Positions 60,930 through 64,000 of a stretch of 64,000 nucleotides of DNA are shown here, piece by piece. How positions within the stretch are numbered: the first letter of the stretch is position 1; each line of letters opens with the position of its first letter. The stretch comes from Episyrphus balteatus (lineage: Eukaryota > Arthropoda > Insecta > Diptera > Syrphidae), in contig NC_079134.1 of NCBI RefSeq assembly GCF_945859705.1, positions 164,831,718 to 164,895,717 on the forward strand, given 5' to 3'. Under the pieces are notes generated by a model. The model did not search any database, had not been told where the DNA came from, and worked only from the letters and a program-made list of their open reading frames with translations. The position numbers and the translations under genes were made by a program.

Positions 60930-63135
60930 TGGCTTATTTATTAAAACAGTCTTCCTTGGTGCTCTTCTTTTTGCTCAAAAATGTTTGCTCACCTGATTGC
61001 CCGGAGGTCAGTTAGAATCCGGTATCGGTTAATAGTAGCTTTTTGTTAAAAACATCATCACCAACTAAAGATTGCTACGACATTTTCAACATTTAATCTT
61101 TAATAACTTTTGTTGCAGATCACGGATTGATTAGGAATTTTAAAAATTCATGCATTTAATAATAAATCAAAGTTTTAACAATATTCAGGTCCATGAGACC
61201 CAGCCTTCAACCGCTTAAAAAATGTAAATCAAATATCAAACCAACAAAACAACAAAAAAAAACATAAATTAAAAAATTACTCCAAGTCAAATATCAGAAA
61301 GAAAAAATTAATTACCTTCACTTGTTGTTCATTTTTATTGCTTTTTTTCTCACAAATATTTCTCTGTGATTTCCAAAGGTAACATACTCATTTTATATGC
61401 AATAAAGTTCAATCAACTTTATACGCGCAATTAGGTTCATATAGATACACTCTAACATCGATTTGATATTATTGGAATCTCAAATTCTCTCAGCATACAC
61501 TCAAAGTCACCTGTGTATTGTATGTGTGATCTCCCTTATTAGTTATGCGACAATCATTAATTATCCCCACTCCCCGTGGGGATTGTAGGCTATATAGAAA
61601 GATACCTAAACTAAAATCCAATCAAGTTGCCACCATTTCCGGCGATTTACATCCTCTGAAACAAGTTCTAAGCTCCACAGGTTGTATCTAGCTTCGACTG
61701 CCTGGCGAGCGCAATTACATCCTTCCTTTCTGTGCGATGTGATGGGTTTTTTTTTCGTTGAAATTTCATAAAAACTCTGGATTCAGGGGAGCAAAAAAAA
61801 GGCACTTAAATTTGTTGGCTGTTTTTTTTTTGTCCTATAGCTGTCATTAAGTTGGTCAGAACGCGTGGATAATGATCTATTATTGATCAACACTTATAAA
61901 AACGCACATTCTCATTATATTTATCTATGAGTCTGAGATTTTATATACAAAAAAAAATATGTGAATGCCACAAAATCGGGTTCCACACCCTTCAAAAAAA
62001 AATAAGTGTATGCGTTTGTGTATTTGTAACTGAAAAATAATATTCAAAACAGCTCCATCTAGATTCTAGACGACAATTGAACTTCAAATGAAATTTATTG
62101 GCCAGTGCCAGCAATATGTTAATTCGCTATCTCCATGACAGATCTTGTTGAAAAAAAAAATATCTTTTTCACGCGAGACAGCAGAAAAAAAACAAATAAA
62201 AACCCAAACACAAAAAAAAACATACAAAAAACAGTGAAAATTGTGTCAAGCATATTCCCAGGCATAGATACTGACTATATGCACATTGGAAATGCATATA
62301 TTATCTTACACTTTCCAACCTCGCGCCTCTATTTTGATATTTTATATGATGCTGCTGATGATGATGATGGAAGCTCCTCTCTTTCTAAGCAGACAAAACA
62401 ATAAAAATAGGCTTTGGCTAACTGCAATTAACGATCATGGGATCCAATGGCTAGTGCAGTCATAGATCAGCTTTTTAAAAATGGGTGATAGTTTGATGGT
62501 GGTGTGAAAAATTCGCACTATTTTTCAGTGAAAAAAAAAACTTTTATTTTCCCACCACCACCCACATAATAAATGTGCTAGTGCTTATATGAGAATTGAA
62601 AAATAGGGTAAATTAACCTCACCCTCTTCACCCCCACCAACGAGAAGCTATATCATCTCTCTTTTTATTCTTTTCCATGATGATAAATGTTTTAATTTAT
62701 TTATTAATCACGAGGACAGTCCCCATTGAAAATATCTAATAGATACACAACCCAGAGGCGATTCGAGCCAATGAATAGGTATAGTTTTGTATGTGGTTTG
62801 TAAGCTATCATCTATTGTTCTGTCAAATTTACTTCGATCAAGAAATAATTGTCTCTTTTTCGAGTAGGTATGTATTATTTTTCTAGCGGGTTTAGTATTG
62901 GATTTAAAAAAATATAATGCATTGTAATTATTTTTGTTGAGAATTCAGCGTCAGTTTATCAAATATTTGTATATCTTCTGAGTTCGATGGTATAGGCAAA
63001 GTTCATGCTAAAACCAAACTTTAAACGAAGCTTAACCACAGAAATCGATTACTTGAAACCTTAAATAACAAATGTTAATATTGAATCAGTTTTTAGAATA
63101 GTAATATTATTTTTAATATTTGTCTTGATTTTTTT
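60930..63135. other. No supported gene
   Basis: Contains a perfect 8-bp hairpin ATCCCCAC/GTGGGGAT with a five-base loop at 61563-61583, and an 89-codon plus-strand frame (62135-62404) that begins in a poly-A stretch and ends in GATGATGATG repeats. Neither is convincing as a gene. Confidence 0.4.
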
Positions 63136-63139
63136 ATCG

Positions 63140-63370
63140 TTACGGGTGTGACAGAATAATAAATTTAGTTCTGGTAAAGGCAAATATTACATTTTTGATA
63201 CAAAAGATGATAACTATCAAAAATATTCATTTTTTTAAACTTAGTTTCGGGTGTGACCAGTAAAAGTTACGGGCGTGACATTTATAATTTAGACTTTAAG
63301 TAAATGTTTCGGGCATGGCAATTGTAAACGCTAGGGGTGGGACATTTCTAAACGTTACAGGTGTGACCTT
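63140..63370 (+). repeat. Six short copies of GTTACGGGTGTGACATTT
   Basis: Copies lie near 63140, 63244, 63266, 63306, 63329 and 63354, mostly 20-40 bp apart. The variable positions leave the core (G/A)GG(T/C)GTGAC best preserved in four copies. The core is close to the T-box half site AGGTGTGA, matched exactly by the last copy. No gene is seen from here to the end of the window. Confidence 0.65.
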
Positions 63371-64000
63371 TGTAATTTATGCTTAATATTTTTTTATAAA
63401 TTCTAAAAAATTATTTTATTAAAACAAAATCTTCTACTATTCTAAAAAACAATTATTTCTTTAATTTATTCAATTACTCATTTTCTCTCCAATAACAATG
63501 TCATAACTTTTTACAAACGATCATTTTCTTCAAAAAAATTTATGATTTATTTGCCAAAATAAAAATTCAAACAAACAATTTTATACAAAACATACATTCA
63601 GCCAAAGACTTCAAAATACACAAATACCTAACATACTCATAATGAGTATTGTCAACTCAAATAAAAACAACTTCATTATGCCAAAAAAAGCTTTGAGTAT
63701 GAGTTTGTTGTATCATCGAATCGTTTGTACGCGTTTCAAATATTTGATTATGTCCGTTTAAATAAACAACAACAAATAAACCCACTGTCAACGGACAGTG
63801 TCATCTTTTTTGTCAATAATAATTTTTTTCTCTCTCTATACTTCGGCATAAAATAAAGCATTTTTATTGTTTAAATCAATTTCATGCTTTATTACAATAT
63901 ATAGAGAAGCTTACTCTACAACAAAAAGTATGATTAGAATCCGTTGTTATTGGTTGGTAATAATTTAAATTAAAAAAAAAAAAAACATATTGTCAGCAAA

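Overview
Organism and overall character. The window is eukaryotic: very A+T-rich, full of long poly-A/poly-T tracts, with no operons, no bacterial ribosome binding sites, no rRNA and no intact tRNA. GT-AG splice-like signals, a Drosophila-type initiator plus downstream promoter element at exact spacing, CAACAACAA/GATGATGATG low-complexity runs and several insect-type DNA transposons point to an insect, most probably a fly (Diptera). I cannot name the species. No gene in the window is recognisable by product. The sequence looks like long introns and intergenic DNA with a few isolated exons. Almost all short open frames are products of A/T runs and I leave them out.

Best gene evidence. (1) Minus strand, 22211 down to 21267: a TATA-less core promoter (initiator, and downstream element at +28 to +33) about 660 bp upstream of a first coding exon with an N-terminal signal peptide and a good 5' splice site; the rest of the gene must lie at lower coordinates. 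(2) Plus strand, 10691-10885: an exon between a strong 3' splice site and a strong GTAAGT donor, carrying an ATG 50 codons before the donor. (3) Minus strand, 49014-49084: a 71-nt internal exon with good splice signals and a weak CUB-domain flavour. Weaker exon or ORF candidates are at 376-786, 25771-26117, 33509-33751, 37248-37361, 38136-38465, 42126-42223, 44708-45058, 46913-47149, 49543-49806 and 54454-54612. A decayed coding-like tract lies at 34561-34930. A zero-length (ratchet-type) splice junction is possible at 33165/33166 on the minus strand.

Repeats by region. From 860 to 12400 a roughly 30-nt box recurs at least 14 times in both orientations, in places at about 140-bp spacing. From 12470 to 13300 seven degenerate units carry a motif identical to the first 15 nt of a retroviral tRNA-Lys primer binding site, and four units of the same family lie in opposite orientation at 15840-16300. 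Structurally defined non-autonomous elements are a palindromic MITE (17989-18119), a piggyBac-like element with TTAA flanks (20256-20784), a hAT-like element with a perfect 8-bp target duplication (22361-23104) and a second long palindromic element (40352-40731). Tandem arrays lie at 27147-27800, 42985-43640, 60100-60925 and 63140-63370. A GC-rich repeat cluster with a tRNA-Ser-like core inside an inverted repeat is at 51498-51991, and a tetranucleotide microsatellite with a repetitive flank is at 57136-57990.

How it fits together. I see no pathway or linked gene set. The interest is in the repeat architecture and in the few exon and promoter signals, some of which (hAT insertion next to the promoter, initiator overlapping a recurrent GATCGTG motif) may affect expression of the minus-strand secreted-protein gene.
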